Assembly (NCBI GenBank): GCA_036554285.1
Contig: DATBNO010000026.1
Coordinates: 1-12,541, forward strand
Reading direction: 5' to 3'
DNA from: JADGGM01 sp025449955
GTDB lineage: Bacteria > Gemmatimonadota > Gemmatimonadetes > Gemmatimonadales > Gemmatimonadaceae
Length of the DNA stretch: 12,541 nucleotides
Shown: in pieces, positions 1 through 6,913 of the stretch
Position numbering within the stretch: the first letter of the stretch is position 1
Layout: every line of letters begins with the position of its first letter
Program-made: the position numbers and the translations under genes
The notes under the pieces: model-generated
What the model saw: the letters and a program-made list of their open reading frames with translations, nothing else
What the model was told of the DNA's origin: nothing
The model's database searches: none

Positions 1-1011
1 TTTCCCGAGCAGTTGAGCCTGTTTCTCGGTGGACAGGTCACGCCGAAAGTCGGTGCATTCACGCAGCTCACGTACGCCGCCGATGCAGGGTCCGTCGCGA
101 TCGACAACACGGAGTTTCGATTCGCCGACCGCGGCACGGTGGGCGGGAAGCAGCTGATCTACGGACTGACGCTGAACAACAACCCGAGCATGCAGGACCT
201 CTGGAACACGACGCCGGCGTGGGGATTCCCATTCGTCGCGTCGAGCGTCGCACCATCGCCTACCGCGGCGACGCAGATCGAGGGAGCATTCGCCCAACAA
301 GTGGTCGGACTCGGTGCGTACGCGATGTGGGATCAGACGCTGTACGCGGAAGTGACGACCTACCGCTCGGCCCAACAGGGCGTCGCTCCGCCGCCGGGGC
401 CGACGACATCGAACGCGAATCGGGGTGTGATTCCGTACTGGCGGGTTGCCGTGCAGCGAACGTTTGGACCCAACTACCTGATGGTGGGAACGTACGGGCT
501 CGCCGCCACGCTGTATCCGACCGGCGTCAGCCAATTCACCAATCGGTTCACCGACGTCGGCATCGATGCGCAGTACGAGCGAACGTTAGGCACCGGCGTG
601 TTGATTGCTCGGACGACGTATCTGCACGAGCGCCAGTCGCTCGCCGGTCTGATCGAAACGGCCGGCGACGCGTCCGCGCCGAACCCGACCGATGCGCTCA
701 ACGAGCTCCGGATCAACGCGTCCTACATCCCGACGCCCCGGTTCACTTTCACGGCGGGCTACTTCACCACCACCGGGACTCGAGATACTGCCCTCTTCGC
801 GCCCGCGACCGTGACCGGCAGCGCGACTGGATCGCCGAACAGCAACGGCGCCATCGGCGAAGTCGACTTCAATGCGTGGTTGAACACGCGTCTCGGTGCA
901 CAGTACATCCTCTACGACAAATTCAATGGCGCATCGCGCGCATATGATGGGTCGTCCCGCAATGCGTCGGGCAATAACACGCTGTACCTCTTCCTCTGGG
1001 TCGCATTCTGA
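1..1011 (+). CDS. Outer-membrane beta-barrel (porin-like) protein, 3' part
   Basis: The reading frame is open from the first base, so the gene starts upstream of the window; 336 codons before the TGA stop are present. The protein is rich in alternating polar and aromatic residues typical of beta strands. It ends in LYLFLWVAF, a C-terminal phenylalanine signature used by the BAM machinery for outer-membrane insertion. Blocks such as IDNTEFRFADR, YGLTLNNNPSMQDLWNTTP and AWGFPF resemble, from memory, a family of porin-like proteins often mis-annotated as 'cytochrome c' in soil bacteria; I see no CXXCH haem motif here. The TTG at 13-15 is unlikely to be the real start because the family-like sequence continues before it. 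The substrate is unknown. A strong hairpin lies just after the stop, so this gene probably ends its own transcription unit. Confidence 0.8.
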   Translation, partial: FPEQLSLFLGGQVTPKVGAFTQLTYAADAGSVAIDNTEFRFADRGTVGGKQLIYGLTLNNNPSMQDLWNTTPAWGFPFVASSVAPSPTAATQIEGAFAQQVVGLGAYAMWDQTLYAEVTTYRSAQQGVAPPPGPTTSNANRGVIPYWRVAVQRTFGPNYLMVGTYGLAATLYPTGVSQFTNRFTDVGIDAQYERTLGTGVLIARTTYLHERQSLAGLIETAGDASAPNPTDALNELRINASYIPTPRFTFTAGYFTTTGTRDTALFAPATVTGSATGSPNSNGAIGEVDFNAWLNTRLGAQYILYDKFNGASRAYDGSSRNASGNNTLYLFLWVAF

Positions 1012-1032
1012 TCGGTGCGGGTTTGCCGATGC

Positions 1033-1066
1033 ACGCCGGGCCGCTCACGTTCGAGTGGCCCGGTGT
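1033..1066 (+). terminator. Strong hairpin after the porin-like gene, probable terminator
   Basis: A near-perfect inverted repeat has arms at 1033-1046 and 1053-1066. It gives 14 base pairs, including two G-U pairs, around a 6-base loop (ACGTTC). It begins 22 bases after the stop codon of the beta-barrel gene. The downstream side is only weakly T-rich (TGTTCGT), so it is not a textbook intrinsic terminator. Hairpins with poor U tracts are common in GC-rich genomes, and its position supports a terminator or 3' stabilising structure. Confidence 0.6.
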
Positions 1067-1266
1067 TCGTGCGAGCGCGCCTTCCTAGATCCCCGACAGG
1101 ATGGCGGCGGTGCGTTGCGCGGACTCCCCGATGGCTCCGGCCCGACGCGCACGAGGAGGCGATACACTGCGTTAGGCGCGAGATGCCCGTGGACTCGATG
1201 GTCTCAAGATTCGCGGATCGGCTGGCGAAGTCTGTCAGGGACCGAGAGGCGCAGCGTCTGAGATTA

Positions 1267-1300
1267 CCCGACAGACTGCAGGCCGCAGCTGCCGTAGTGT
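1267..1300 (+). promoter_or_regulatory. CCCGACAG element and -10-like hexamer upstream of first usp
   Basis: CCCGACAG lies at 1267-1274. Its CCGACA core (1268-1273) is followed by 21 bases and then TAGTGT (1295-1300), which keeps the A2 and T6 positions of a bacterial -10 box. The start codon follows 30 bases later. The same element and spacing recur upstream of the genes at 3210, 6822 (minus), 7007 and, more weakly, 2936 (minus). A partly matching copy in the opposite orientation, CTGTCAGG, is at 1232-1239. The 21-base gap is too long for an ordinary -35/-10 pair, so the element may be an activator site rather than a -35 box. Confidence 0.5.
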
Positions 1301-1330
1301 TGGGCCAACATCTACGGAACGGGTGGGATC

Positions 1331-2281
1331 ATGTCCGGTATATTGTTGGCTACGCATGGCGGCGCGAGCGCCGACGGCGCGACTCGCGTCGCTGCGCGTC
1401 TTGCTTGCCGCTTGGGCGTTCGCCTGCATACGATCGCAGTGTTTCAGCCGGCCGCATTCATCGGCGACGGCTTCGGCGCTACGTACGTGCCGGCGCCGGC
1501 AGACATCGAGGACACACAGGCCGCGCTGTTGGAATCGGTCAGCGATCAATTAGGCCGCTGCGGCGTGCACGACTGCGTGCCGGAGTTCCGAATCGGTGTG
1601 ACGACATCCGAGGTCGCGAGCGCCGCCCGTACGTTGGGCGGCGATCTCATCGTTGTTGGCTTGGGCTCGCATCATGTGATCGATCGCGCGCTCGGCGACG
1701 AGACGGCACTGTATCTCGCGCAGATGGCCGCGACGCCGGTGTTGGCGGTCCCGGCCAATACCGCGAATATCCCGCACCGGGCCGTAGTCGCGGTCGACTT
1801 CAGTCCGACCAGCGTCCTCGCGGCCCGCACGGTTGCGCGGTGGCTGGAACCGGGCGATGTGCTGCACGTCGTGCATGTTTCAGCAGCCGAGCATGACGCC
1901 CATCACGGACATTTGGCCGAGCGCGACGAGTCCGGTAACGCGCGACTCGGTGAAATCGCGTCGTACGTTCGTTCCGGGTCGCAAGGCGAGATCGACACCG
2001 TTCAGCTGTCGGGCGAGCCGGCGCGCGCGGTGCTCGACTATGCTCGAGCAATTGATGCCGATGTCATCGCACTCGGGAGCCACGGCTACGGGATCTGGAA
2101 GCGGATGATGCTTGGCAGCGTCGCGTCGAAGATCATTCGTCTTTCGCCGCGGGCGGTGCTGGTGGCGCCGATCGGCTGTCTCTCGCGCATCGCCGCCGAC
2201 GGGGTGCGCTCGCACGCCGTCGCGCCCGCCGCGGCGCCTAACGGTCAGGCACCAGCGGCACGTTGGGCATGCGGTGCGTGA
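1331..2281 (+). CDS. Universal stress protein with two UspA domains
   Basis: A 316-residue protein with two tandem UspA folds, at about residues 1-140 and 148-281. The second domain has an intact nucleotide-binding motif, G249-x2-G252-x9-G262-S263, after the usual DADVIALGSHG strand, so it should bind ATP or a related nucleotide. The first domain has only a partial form (GLGSHHVIDRALGDE), so the first site is probably degenerate. The 35 residues after the second domain are alanine- and proline-rich and look disordered. The ATG at 1331 begins exactly at the first UspA strand (SGILLATHG); the upstream GGGTGGG is a modest ribosome binding site. Universal stress proteins are cytoplasmic and act in survival under starvation, hypoxia or redox stress. 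The gene is alone on its strand, with the convergent BON gene downstream. Confidence 0.9.
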   Translation: MSGILLATHGGASADGATRVAARLACRLGVRLHTIAVFQPAAFIGDGFGATYVPAPADIEDTQAALLESVSDQLGRCGVHDCVPEFRIGVTTSEVASAARTLGGDLIVVGLGSHHVIDRALGDETALYLAQMAATPVLAVPANTANIPHRAVVAVDFSPTSVLAARTVARWLEPGDVLHVVHVSAAEHDAHHGHLAERDESGNARLGEIASYVRSGSQGEIDTVQLSGEPARAVLDYARAIDADVIALGSHGYGIWKRMMLGSVASKIIRLSPRAVLVAPIGCLSRIAADGVRSHAVAPAAAPNGQAPAARWACGA

Positions 2282-2441
2282 TGTGCGCGGTCGCGGCCGC
2301 GGGATCGCCGAGCATGCGCTCGCGCGCCGATCGTTGTCATGGCACACGGCGCCGAGTAGCGCATAGCCCTCACGTGGAACCGTCGGCCAACCGTCGAGTC
2401 ATCGGCTTCGAGCGCTGCGCGGCGTCCGAGATTCCACGCCG

Positions 2442-2936
2442 TTAGGCGAAGGTTTGCGCCGGCTGCTGTGGTGCGCCACCGGTGGACGGTGCGTCCGTCT
2501 CGATGAGATTCGAGAGGCCCATGAATCCAATCAACGAGCGTGCGACACGTTCGATCTCGATAGACTGGTCGCGACGCGCGACCCGACCAGCGAGCGTGAC
2601 CCAGCCGTCTTGGACCGTGACGTGAACCGCGCCCACGGGGATGTGCAGGTCGTTCGTCACGGTTCGAAGCAGTCCTCCAGCCATGTCGCTGTCCGACGGA
2701 TGAAACCCGGCTGGCACGCGAACCCTGACTTCGTCGGCCACCGCGTTCACGCCACTCGAACGCAACGTGACATTGAGTGCCTCGCATTTCTCGGCGTACG
2801 TCCAGACGTAGCCGCTGAGCGTCACCACACCGTCGCGAACCGAGACGGCGACCTCGCCGGGAACGAGCGTCGAGTCGTGTGCCAGCGCGTCCAACACTTC
2901 GCGCTGCAGTTGTCGATCCCCAGTTGACGTAGACAT
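2442..2936 (-). CDS. BON-domain protein, two BON domains (OsmY-like)
   Basis: A 164-residue protein with two BON domains, at about residues 8-75 and 84-148. Both show the family's core turn: DGVVTLSGYV near 35-44 and DGWVTLAGRV near 110-119. BON domains are thought to contact lipids or other hydrophobic ligands, and the E. coli relative OsmY responds to osmotic stress. Unlike OsmY, this protein has no visible signal peptide (it begins MSTSTGDRQ), so it is probably cytoplasmic. The ATG at 2936 was chosen because AGGAG sits 8 bases before it and the domain starts soon after; an upstream in-frame extension to 3023 has no domain content. The TAA stop lies inside a CGTTAGGC octamer (2440-2447). 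It is convergent with the stress-protein gene at 1331 and divergent from the one at 3210, with which it shares a 273-base control region. Confidence 0.88.
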   Translation of the reverse strand: MSTSTGDRQLQREVLDALAHDSTLVPGEVAVSVRDGVVTLSGYVWTYAEKCEALNVTLRSSGVNAVADEVRVRVPAGFHPSDSDMAGGLLRTVTNDLHIPVGAVHVTVQDGWVTLAGRVARRDQSIEIERVARSLIGFMGLSNLIETDAPSTGGAPQQPAQTFA

Positions 2937-3008
2937 CTCCGTGTCTCCTGTGATGAGAGTCAGGTGTTCAGGCGCCCGCTCGTAGGTGATCGGCCCAAGT
3001 GCGCACCA

Positions 3009-3042
3009 AAGATCGGCACTCAAAGGCCCTGCTGCTGTCGGG
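3009..3042 (-). promoter_or_regulatory. CCCGACAG element upstream of the BON gene
   Basis: Read on the minus strand, CCCGACAG occupies 3042 to 3035. Its CCGACA core is followed by 21 bases and then GATCTT (3014 to 3009), a poor -10 match that still keeps A2 and T6. It is 98 bases from the start codon, farther than at the other genes. The 8-base element is exact, but this promoter is the weakest of the five. Confidence 0.35.
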
Positions 3043-3140
3043 CGATGACTGCGTGGCCGTCAGGTATTTCCGGATTTCGACGCTTGAGCCGTGGGTGCCG
3101 CGCTCGGTAGCGGAACGCCGGACATCACGTGCCGATGTCG

Positions 3141-3173
3141 CCTGACAGACATAGCCGACCGGCAGGCTACCTT
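3141..3173 (+). promoter_or_regulatory. CCTGACAGAC element and -10-like hexamer upstream of second usp
   Basis: CCTGACAGAC (3141-3150) is followed, 20 bases after its CTGACA core, by TACCTT (3168-3173), a 4-of-6 match to a -10 box. The start codon is 36 bases after this hexamer. The same ten bases occur in inverted orientation at 1230-1239, upstream of the first stress gene. The -10-like hexamer runs into the palindrome at 3171-3182, so the predicted transcription start would fall in or next to that palindrome. Confidence 0.5.
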
Positions 3174-3196
3174 CGATCGAAGAAGCTCACTCTTCG
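3171..3196 (+). promoter_or_regulatory. Palindrome and overlapping hairpin in the leader of the second usp
   Basis: CTTCGATCGAAG (3171-3182) is a perfect 12-base palindrome located 28 bases before the start codon. Its right part, CGAAGA (3178-3183), can instead pair with TCTTCG (3191-3196) across a 7-base loop, just upstream of the GAGGCGG ribosome binding site. It may be an operator at the transcription start or a leader hairpin. No function is shown by the sequence alone. Confidence 0.4.
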
Positions 3197-3209
3197 CTCT
3201 CGAGGCGGT

Positions 3210-3866
3210 ATGTACAGCCGAATCCTGGTCCCGCTCGACGGCTCGACGAACGCGGAGCACGCCCTGCCGGCAGCCATCGCGATCTCTCGGCGTGCGAACG
3301 CAGCGATCCATCCCGTGCCAGTGCACGAACCGAGTCCGTCGGCAATCGTGACGCGCGGGCGAGCCGACGAGGCGACGCGCCGGGAAGAGCGCGAGTACTT
3401 GCATACGGTAGCCGCGCGCTCGATCGCGTGTGGCGCACGTGCGGTCGACATCGCGCTCACGGACGGATGGGCGCCTGCAGCCATCGAGCGTGAGATCGCA
3501 AGAGCGGGAGCCGATCTCGCCCACGGCGTGGTGTTCCACAACATTCTCGTCGCCATGGAGGATGCGGACGCCGACGCCGACGTCGCCGAACAGGCGGCAC
3601 GACTCGGTGCGTTAGGCGGCGCACGCGATACGTTGCTCCGCGTGGTGCGGCCGGCGCTGGTGCCGATCCATCCTTATGCGTATGCCGCACCGGCGACCGC
3701 GATCGTCGATGCCGCCGACGCCACGGTGGATCTCGTGGCCATGTCCAGCCGGGGCTGCGAGATGTCCCGACTCATTGCCGGGAGCGTGGACAAAGAAGTG
3801 ATCTGCGAGTCCGCGCTCCCGATTCTGATGTGCCACACATCGACGGTCGAAGAGCGGGCGCTGTGA
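3210..3866 (+). CDS. Shortened tandem universal stress protein
   Basis: A 218-residue protein that begins as a typical UspA domain (YSRILVPLDGSTNAEHALPA) but is much shorter than the usual tandem protein of about 280-320 residues. The first domain runs to about residue 103 (IARAGADL) and then jumps into AHGVVFHNILVAMED, the first strand of a second UspA domain. The first domain's glycine-rich nucleotide loop and last strand are missing. The second domain also lacks its middle: it passes from VVRPALVPIHPYAYAAP directly to ATAIVDAADATVDLVAMSS. Its last loop reads SSRG...GSVD, without the first glycines of the ATP motif. The ATG at 3210 has GAGGCGG upstream and starts at the domain edge; an upstream in-frame extension is not supported. 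The stop is one base before the ATG of the next gene (TGACATG), so translation is probably coupled. It may be a non-nucleotide-binding variant or a decaying gene still in frame. Confidence 0.8.
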   Translation: MYSRILVPLDGSTNAEHALPAAIAISRRANAAIHPVPVHEPSPSAIVTRGRADEATRREEREYLHTVAARSIACGARAVDIALTDGWAPAAIEREIARAGADLAHGVVFHNILVAMEDADADADVAEQAARLGALGGARDTLLRVVRPALVPIHPYAYAAPATAIVDAADATVDLVAMSSRGCEMSRLIAGSVDKEVICESALPILMCHTSTVEERAL

Positions 3867-3867
3867 C

Positions 3868-5004
3868 ATGACCGCGTCGACGCCAGTGGAGGTCGCGCGC
3901 TATCGGGCCAACCGGCAAGCGGAGATCGATAGCGCGGCATTGTATCGCGCCCTCTCCAAAGTCGAATCGGACACGAGACTCGCCGGCGTATTCGCTCGCA
4001 TGGCCGAAAAGGAGACGGCGCACGCCGCCTTCTGGGAGCGGCTGATAACCGAATCGGGACGGTTGGAACCGACCCCGCGACCGACGTGGCGCACGCGAAC
4101 GCTGATCGCGTTGGCAAAGCGATTCGGTGCTCGCGTCGTCTTGCCGACGATCCTCGAGCACGAGCGATCCGACAGCAGCAACTACGTGGACCAAGCCGAG
4201 TCGCGCGGTTCGTCGCTCCCGGCCGATGAGCGGTCGCACGAGCGTCTCCTCGGCGCGATGGCCGCGACGTCTTCCAGCGGCATCGAGGGGACGATGATCG
4301 CGCGTCTGGAAGGACGCCACCGAACTGTGGGCGGGAATGCGTTGAGGGCCGCCGTGCTCGGTGCGAACGACGGACTCGTTTCGAACCTGAGTCTCGTCAT
4401 GGGTGTTGCCGGCGCTGCCGCATCCGACCGCGCCCTGTTAGTCACCGGCCTTGCCGGTCTGCTCGCCGGCGCGGGCTCCATGGCCATGGGTGAATGGCTC
4501 TCGGTGCAGAGCGCTCGCGAGCTGCATCAACGCCAGATCGACATCGAGACTGCCGAGCTCGCGGCGGCGCCGGCCGAGGAAGCGCAGGAGTTGGCACTGA
4601 TCTATCAGGCGAAGGGCCTGTCCGAAGAGCAGGCTCGTTCGCTGGCGGAGCGCCTGATTGCGAAGCCGGAGACGGCGCGCGAGACGCTCGTTCGCGAAGA
4701 GTTGGGCATCGATCCCGCGGATTTGGGTGGCTCCGCGTGGCAGGCAGCGGGCACGTCCGCCATCCTCTTTTCGCTCGGCGCAATCGTGCCCGTCTTCCCG
4801 TTCTTTTTCCTGTCGGCGAGTGGCGCGGTCATCACCAGCCTCGCTTGCAGTGCCGCCGCGCTCTTTCTCATCGGCGCCGGAATCACGCTCCTGACCGGCC
4901 GAAGCGTATGGTACTCCGGCGCCAGGCAACTCGCCTTCGGCATCGTCGCCGCCGGACTAACCTACAGCGTTGGGCGCCTGCTCGGCGCGCAGATTTCCGG
5001 ATGA
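3868..5004 (+). CDS. mbfA: Erythrin-VIT1 iron transporter, MbfA-like
   Basis: A 378-residue fusion. Residues about 10-130 form a rubrerythrin/ferritin-like four-helix domain with the expected diiron ligand pattern: E19, E49-x2-H52, E97 or E99, and E121-x2-H124. Residues about 150-378 are a VIT1/CCC1 transporter with about five membrane helices. These show the family blocks GANDGLVSNLSLVMGV and GSMAMGEWLSVQS and a glutamate-rich cytoplasmic metal-binding stretch at 227-280. In alphaproteobacteria, MbfA is an inner-membrane ferrous iron exporter whose ferritin-like part senses or oxidises iron and protects against peroxide. The same role is inferred here; manganese export is also possible. The gene sits one base after the stop of the short universal stress protein, in a two-gene operon, and its end faces hemG with a 30-base gap. 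Confidence 0.9.
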   Translation: MTASTPVEVARYRANRQAEIDSAALYRALSKVESDTRLAGVFARMAEKETAHAAFWERLITESGRLEPTPRPTWRTRTLIALAKRFGARVVLPTILEHERSDSSNYVDQAESRGSSLPADERSHERLLGAMAATSSSGIEGTMIARLEGRHRTVGGNALRAAVLGANDGLVSNLSLVMGVAGAAASDRALLVTGLAGLLAGAGSMAMGEWLSVQSARELHQRQIDIETAELAAAPAEEAQELALIYQAKGLSEEQARSLAERLIAKPETARETLVREELGIDPADLGGSAWQAAGTSAILFSLGAIVPVFPFFFLSASGAVITSLACSAAALFLIGAGITLLTGRSVWYSGARQLAFGIVAAGLTYSVGRLLGAQISG

Positions 5005-5034
5005 ATCAGCCGTCTCAGCCGTCCCTCCGCAACA

Positions 5035-5610
5035 CTACGGTCGCGCACACACGAGGGCGGCAGGCTCGGGCAGCGATGCGGCGAATTCATCCGCAAACCG
5101 CGTGACTTGATCCCAATTCGTGAGCTCATGGTCGCGCGATGTATCCGTTGGGCCGCCGGACCGGCGGCTGATCGCCTCGAGCAGCATCCGCGTGAACGCG
5201 CCGTATTTCGTGAACGCCATCGCGCCCCCGATCGGCGCCGTGAGGCGCGGGTGCCAGCCCGTCTTCGTTAGGAACGCGACGAGAACGCGTCGCGCGTTAG
5301 ACTGATCGCGGTCGCTCGACCCTGCGGCCGAGGCACCGACGGAAAAGAACGCCGACGGCACGCGATTGAGCGCGTCGCGGCGCTGCCTGACGAACCGCTC
5401 GAGATACCGCTGGTGACGTCCCGCAATGACCGACCGGCCGATGATGACGCCGTCGCAAGGCGACAGCGAGAAATCGGCCGGCAAGGAATCGGCGCGCAGG
5501 ATCGGGACCGTGTGACCTTCGGCCGCGAGAACGTCTGTCATCCGCTCGGCGATCTTCGTCGTTTGTCCGTAGCGGGTGCCGTAGACGATGGCAATCTGAT
5601 GCGGAGACAT
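5035..5610 (-). CDS. hemG: HemG-like flavodoxin (protoporphyrinogen oxidase family)
   Basis: A 191-residue flavodoxin-fold protein. The N-terminal IAIVYGTRYGQTTKIA (residues 6-21) is the FMN phosphate-binding loop. The C-terminal half matches, from memory, the HemG type: SAFFSVGAS (86-94), WHPRLTAPIGGAM (119-131), then SGGPTDTSRD and NWDQV (151-169), equivalent to the SGGETDT...DWEQV block of E. coli HemG. HemG oxidises protoporphyrinogen IX to protoporphyrin IX using menaquinone, at the inner membrane, and works without oxygen. A general flavodoxin role remains possible, because many HemG-like proteins are not tested. The ATG at 5610 has GGAGG upstream; a longer in-frame reading to 5820 has no family content. 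It lies 234 bases downstream of the third stress gene on the same strand and may be co-transcribed with it. Confidence 0.8.
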   Translation of the reverse strand: MSPHQIAIVYGTRYGQTTKIAERMTDVLAAEGHTVPILRADSLPADFSLSPCDGVIIGRSVIAGRHQRYLERFVRQRRDALNRVPSAFFSVGASAAGSSDRDQSNARRVLVAFLTKTGWHPRLTAPIGGAMAFTKYGAFTRMLLEAISRRSGGPTDTSRDHELTNWDQVTRFADEFAASLPEPAALVCARP

Positions 5611-5723
5611 CTTTCCTCCAGGATACGGTTGCAAGCTTTGCGGCTGGCGTCCAAGGTGTCTCACGACTGCTCGGCCCACAGTCAGGTGAATCCGAGCGCG
5701 CGCGATCGGCAGGCAGGGAAACG

Positions 5724-5804
5724 CGCCGCCTAACGAAACGACACCGATGATCGACCACGTGAGCGGACGGCTCGCCAGGCCCGGCGGCTCAGCGTTAGGC
5801 GGCG
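5724..5804. repeat. 12-base inverted repeat built on two CGTTAGGC octamers
   Basis: CGCCGCCTAACG (5724-5735) and CGTTAGGCGGCG (5793-5804) are perfect reverse complements separated by 57 bases. They lie in the 234-base spacer between the third stress gene and hemG. Both arms contain the octamer that is dispersed through the window. The loop is long for a terminator, but the arms could pair in RNA after the usp stop. No open frame here is convincing. Confidence 0.55.
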
Positions 5805-5844
5805 GCTCGCGACGGTACATGAAGACGTACCGCAGTGAAGCCTG

Positions 5845-6822
5845 CTACCGTCGTTCCGCCCGCGTCTCCGCCGAGCCGATCGGTCTGACGAAAACGGAGC
5901 ACGGCGCGCGGCGCAGCAGCGCCGTCGTCACGCTCCCGATCATCACGCGGTCGGCCATGCTGTGCTGCTGGCGTGCGATGGCCAGAGCCGCCGCGCCCGA
6001 ACGCTGCGCAAACGCAATGAGCTCGGCAGAGACCACCCCGCGAAGCGTGACGGTTTCGACCGATGCGCCTGGAGGCACGGCGAGCGTCTCGCAGAGGTGC
6101 TGAAAGGCGCCGGCAACTCCTTCGCGTCGGATCACTCTCGTCGTCTCGTCGTGCTCGGCGATGGCAGCGTCGAACTCCGACTCCACGTATGCGAGAATGA
6201 ACCTCGCGCACCCGCGGAACAGCGCGCATGCGGCCCGCGCCGCGTCGCTACTGGCGCGACTGAAGTCTGTCGCGACGATCACCGTGCGCGGCATTCCATG
6301 GAGTGTGTCGCTGACGGCCAGAACCGGCACCGAGACGCGTCGAACCACGCGGAGCGTCGTGTCGTCGTGGACGAAGCGCTCGATCGCGCCATGACGACCG
6401 AGTCCCATAATGATGAGATCCGCTCCGATCTGGCGCGCGCGATCGACGATGCTTTCTCCCGGAGTGCCTAACGGAACATCGATGCTCCACCCGCCCGCGT
6501 ACCCCGTGTGCTCGGCCAGGTGCTTGCGAAGCGCCGTCTGGCGGCGGTGTTGCTCAGCGCGAAGGGCCGGTGCCTGCTCGATGGGATTCTCCATCGCCGG
6601 GAACAGGACGCCGCTGAGACTTGGGTTCACGACGCTCACGGCTTCGAGCTGTGCGGCATGCGCCGTCGCAATCGCGACGGCGGTGTCAATTGTCGCCTCG
6701 GCGCTTTCACCCGGCTCGGCGATCGCCACGAGCACGCGGCGGATGTCGCCGATAGCGGCGGAGTCCACGGAAGCGTCGCCTTGAGTGTGTTTCGCGGATT
6801 TCGTTCGCTCGGTCGTCGACAT
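5845..6822 (-). CDS. Universal stress protein with two UspA domains
   Basis: A 325-residue tandem UspA protein. After a polar N-terminal extension (residues 1-26), the first domain runs from about 28 to 171 (RRVLVAIAEPGES to VPVLAVS) and the second from about 179 to 314 (RTVIVATDFSRASS to CSVFVRP). The first domain's loop is GLGRHGAIERFVHDDT, with the final GS replaced by DD. The second has ARQQHSMADRVMIGS, without the leading glycines, so neither site keeps the full ATP motif. This suggests a non-ATP-binding or altered-ligand protein. It differs clearly in sequence from the other two stress proteins here, so it is not a recent copy. The ATG at 6822 has GGAGG four bases upstream. It is divergent from the FMN-protein operon and shares a 184-base control region with it. 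Confidence 0.9.
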   Translation of the reverse strand: MSTTERTKSAKHTQGDASVDSAAIGDIRRVLVAIAEPGESAEATIDTAVAIATAHAAQLEAVSVVNPSLSGVLFPAMENPIEQAPALRAEQHRRQTALRKHLAEHTGYAGGWSIDVPLGTPGESIVDRARQIGADLIIMGLGRHGAIERFVHDDTTLRVVRRVSVPVLAVSDTLHGMPRTVIVATDFSRASSDAARAACALFRGCARFILAYVESEFDAAIAEHDETTRVIRREGVAGAFQHLCETLAVPPGASVETVTLRGVVSAELIAFAQRSGAAALAIARQQHSMADRVMIGSVTTALLRRAPCSVFVRPIGSAETRAERR

Positions 6823-6854
6823 GCCGCCTCCGATTGATTGCCAGTGGCATAGTC

Positions 6855-6888
6855 ATGGTACGATGGCAGCGCGCGCCGGTCTGTCGGG
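6855..6888 (-). promoter_or_regulatory. CCCGACAGAC element and -10-like hexamer upstream of third usp
   Basis: On the minus strand CCCGACAGAC reads from 6888 to 6879. Twenty-one bases after the CCGACA core comes TACCAT (6860 to 6855), a 4-of-6 match to a -10 box, and the start codon is 32 bases further on. The distance from the 10-base element to the start codon (56 bases) is close to that at the other two stress-protein genes (54 and 59). A second copy in the same orientation, with its core exactly 33 bases farther upstream (6921 to 6914), could be a stacked site. Confidence 0.5.
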
Positions 6889-6913
6889 CAAACTGCGGAA
6901 AGTCGACGACATT

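Larger units (their letters stand above)
1012..1330. other. Intergenic region between porin-like gene and first usp
   Basis: This 319-base spacer has no convincing gene. It holds the hairpin at 1033-1066, one CGTTAGGC octamer (1170-1177), and the putative control region of the stress gene. The control region contains an inverted pair AGTCTGTC (1229-1236) and GACAGACT (1270-1277) and a promoter-like arrangement at 1267-1300. Open frames crossing the spacer are arginine-rich readings of GC-rich DNA and were not accepted. Confidence 0.6.

Noticed and set aside
219..947. A long arginine-rich open frame inside the beta-barrel gene, in another frame.
   Set aside because: The composition is typical of a shadow frame in GC-rich DNA, and the overlapping frame has clear beta-barrel features.
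1015..1896. An open frame of 293 codons overlapping the first universal stress gene.
   Set aside because: Arginine-rich shadow reading without domains; the UspA frame has an intact nucleotide motif.
2006..2013. A CTGTCGGG copy of the stress element inside the first universal stress gene.
   Set aside because: It lies deep in coding sequence with no promoter context. About one copy is expected by chance in the window.
2292..2301. CGCGGCCGCG palindrome in the spacer after the first usp.
   Set aside because: Short GC palindromes are expected often at this base composition; no T tract or repeat elsewhere supports a role.
2378..2396. Short direct repeat AACCGTCG, two copies.
   Set aside because: Only two 8-base copies 11 bases apart; no link to a gene start or array.
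2238..2397. On the minus strand, readings such as LDGWPTVPREGYALLGAVCHD and, one frame away, RMLGDPAAATAHITHRMPN, resembling a decayed gene end between the first usp and the BON gene.
   Set aside because: The two pieces need one frameshift to join, an in-frame stop lies just upstream, and no family is recognised. GC-rich DNA often gives protein-like readings, so the support is too weak to call a pseudogene.
5611..5820. N-terminal extension of the HemG-like protein.
   Set aside because: The extension has no flavodoxin content, while the ATG at 5610 has a strong GGAGG site and begins at the first strand of the fold.
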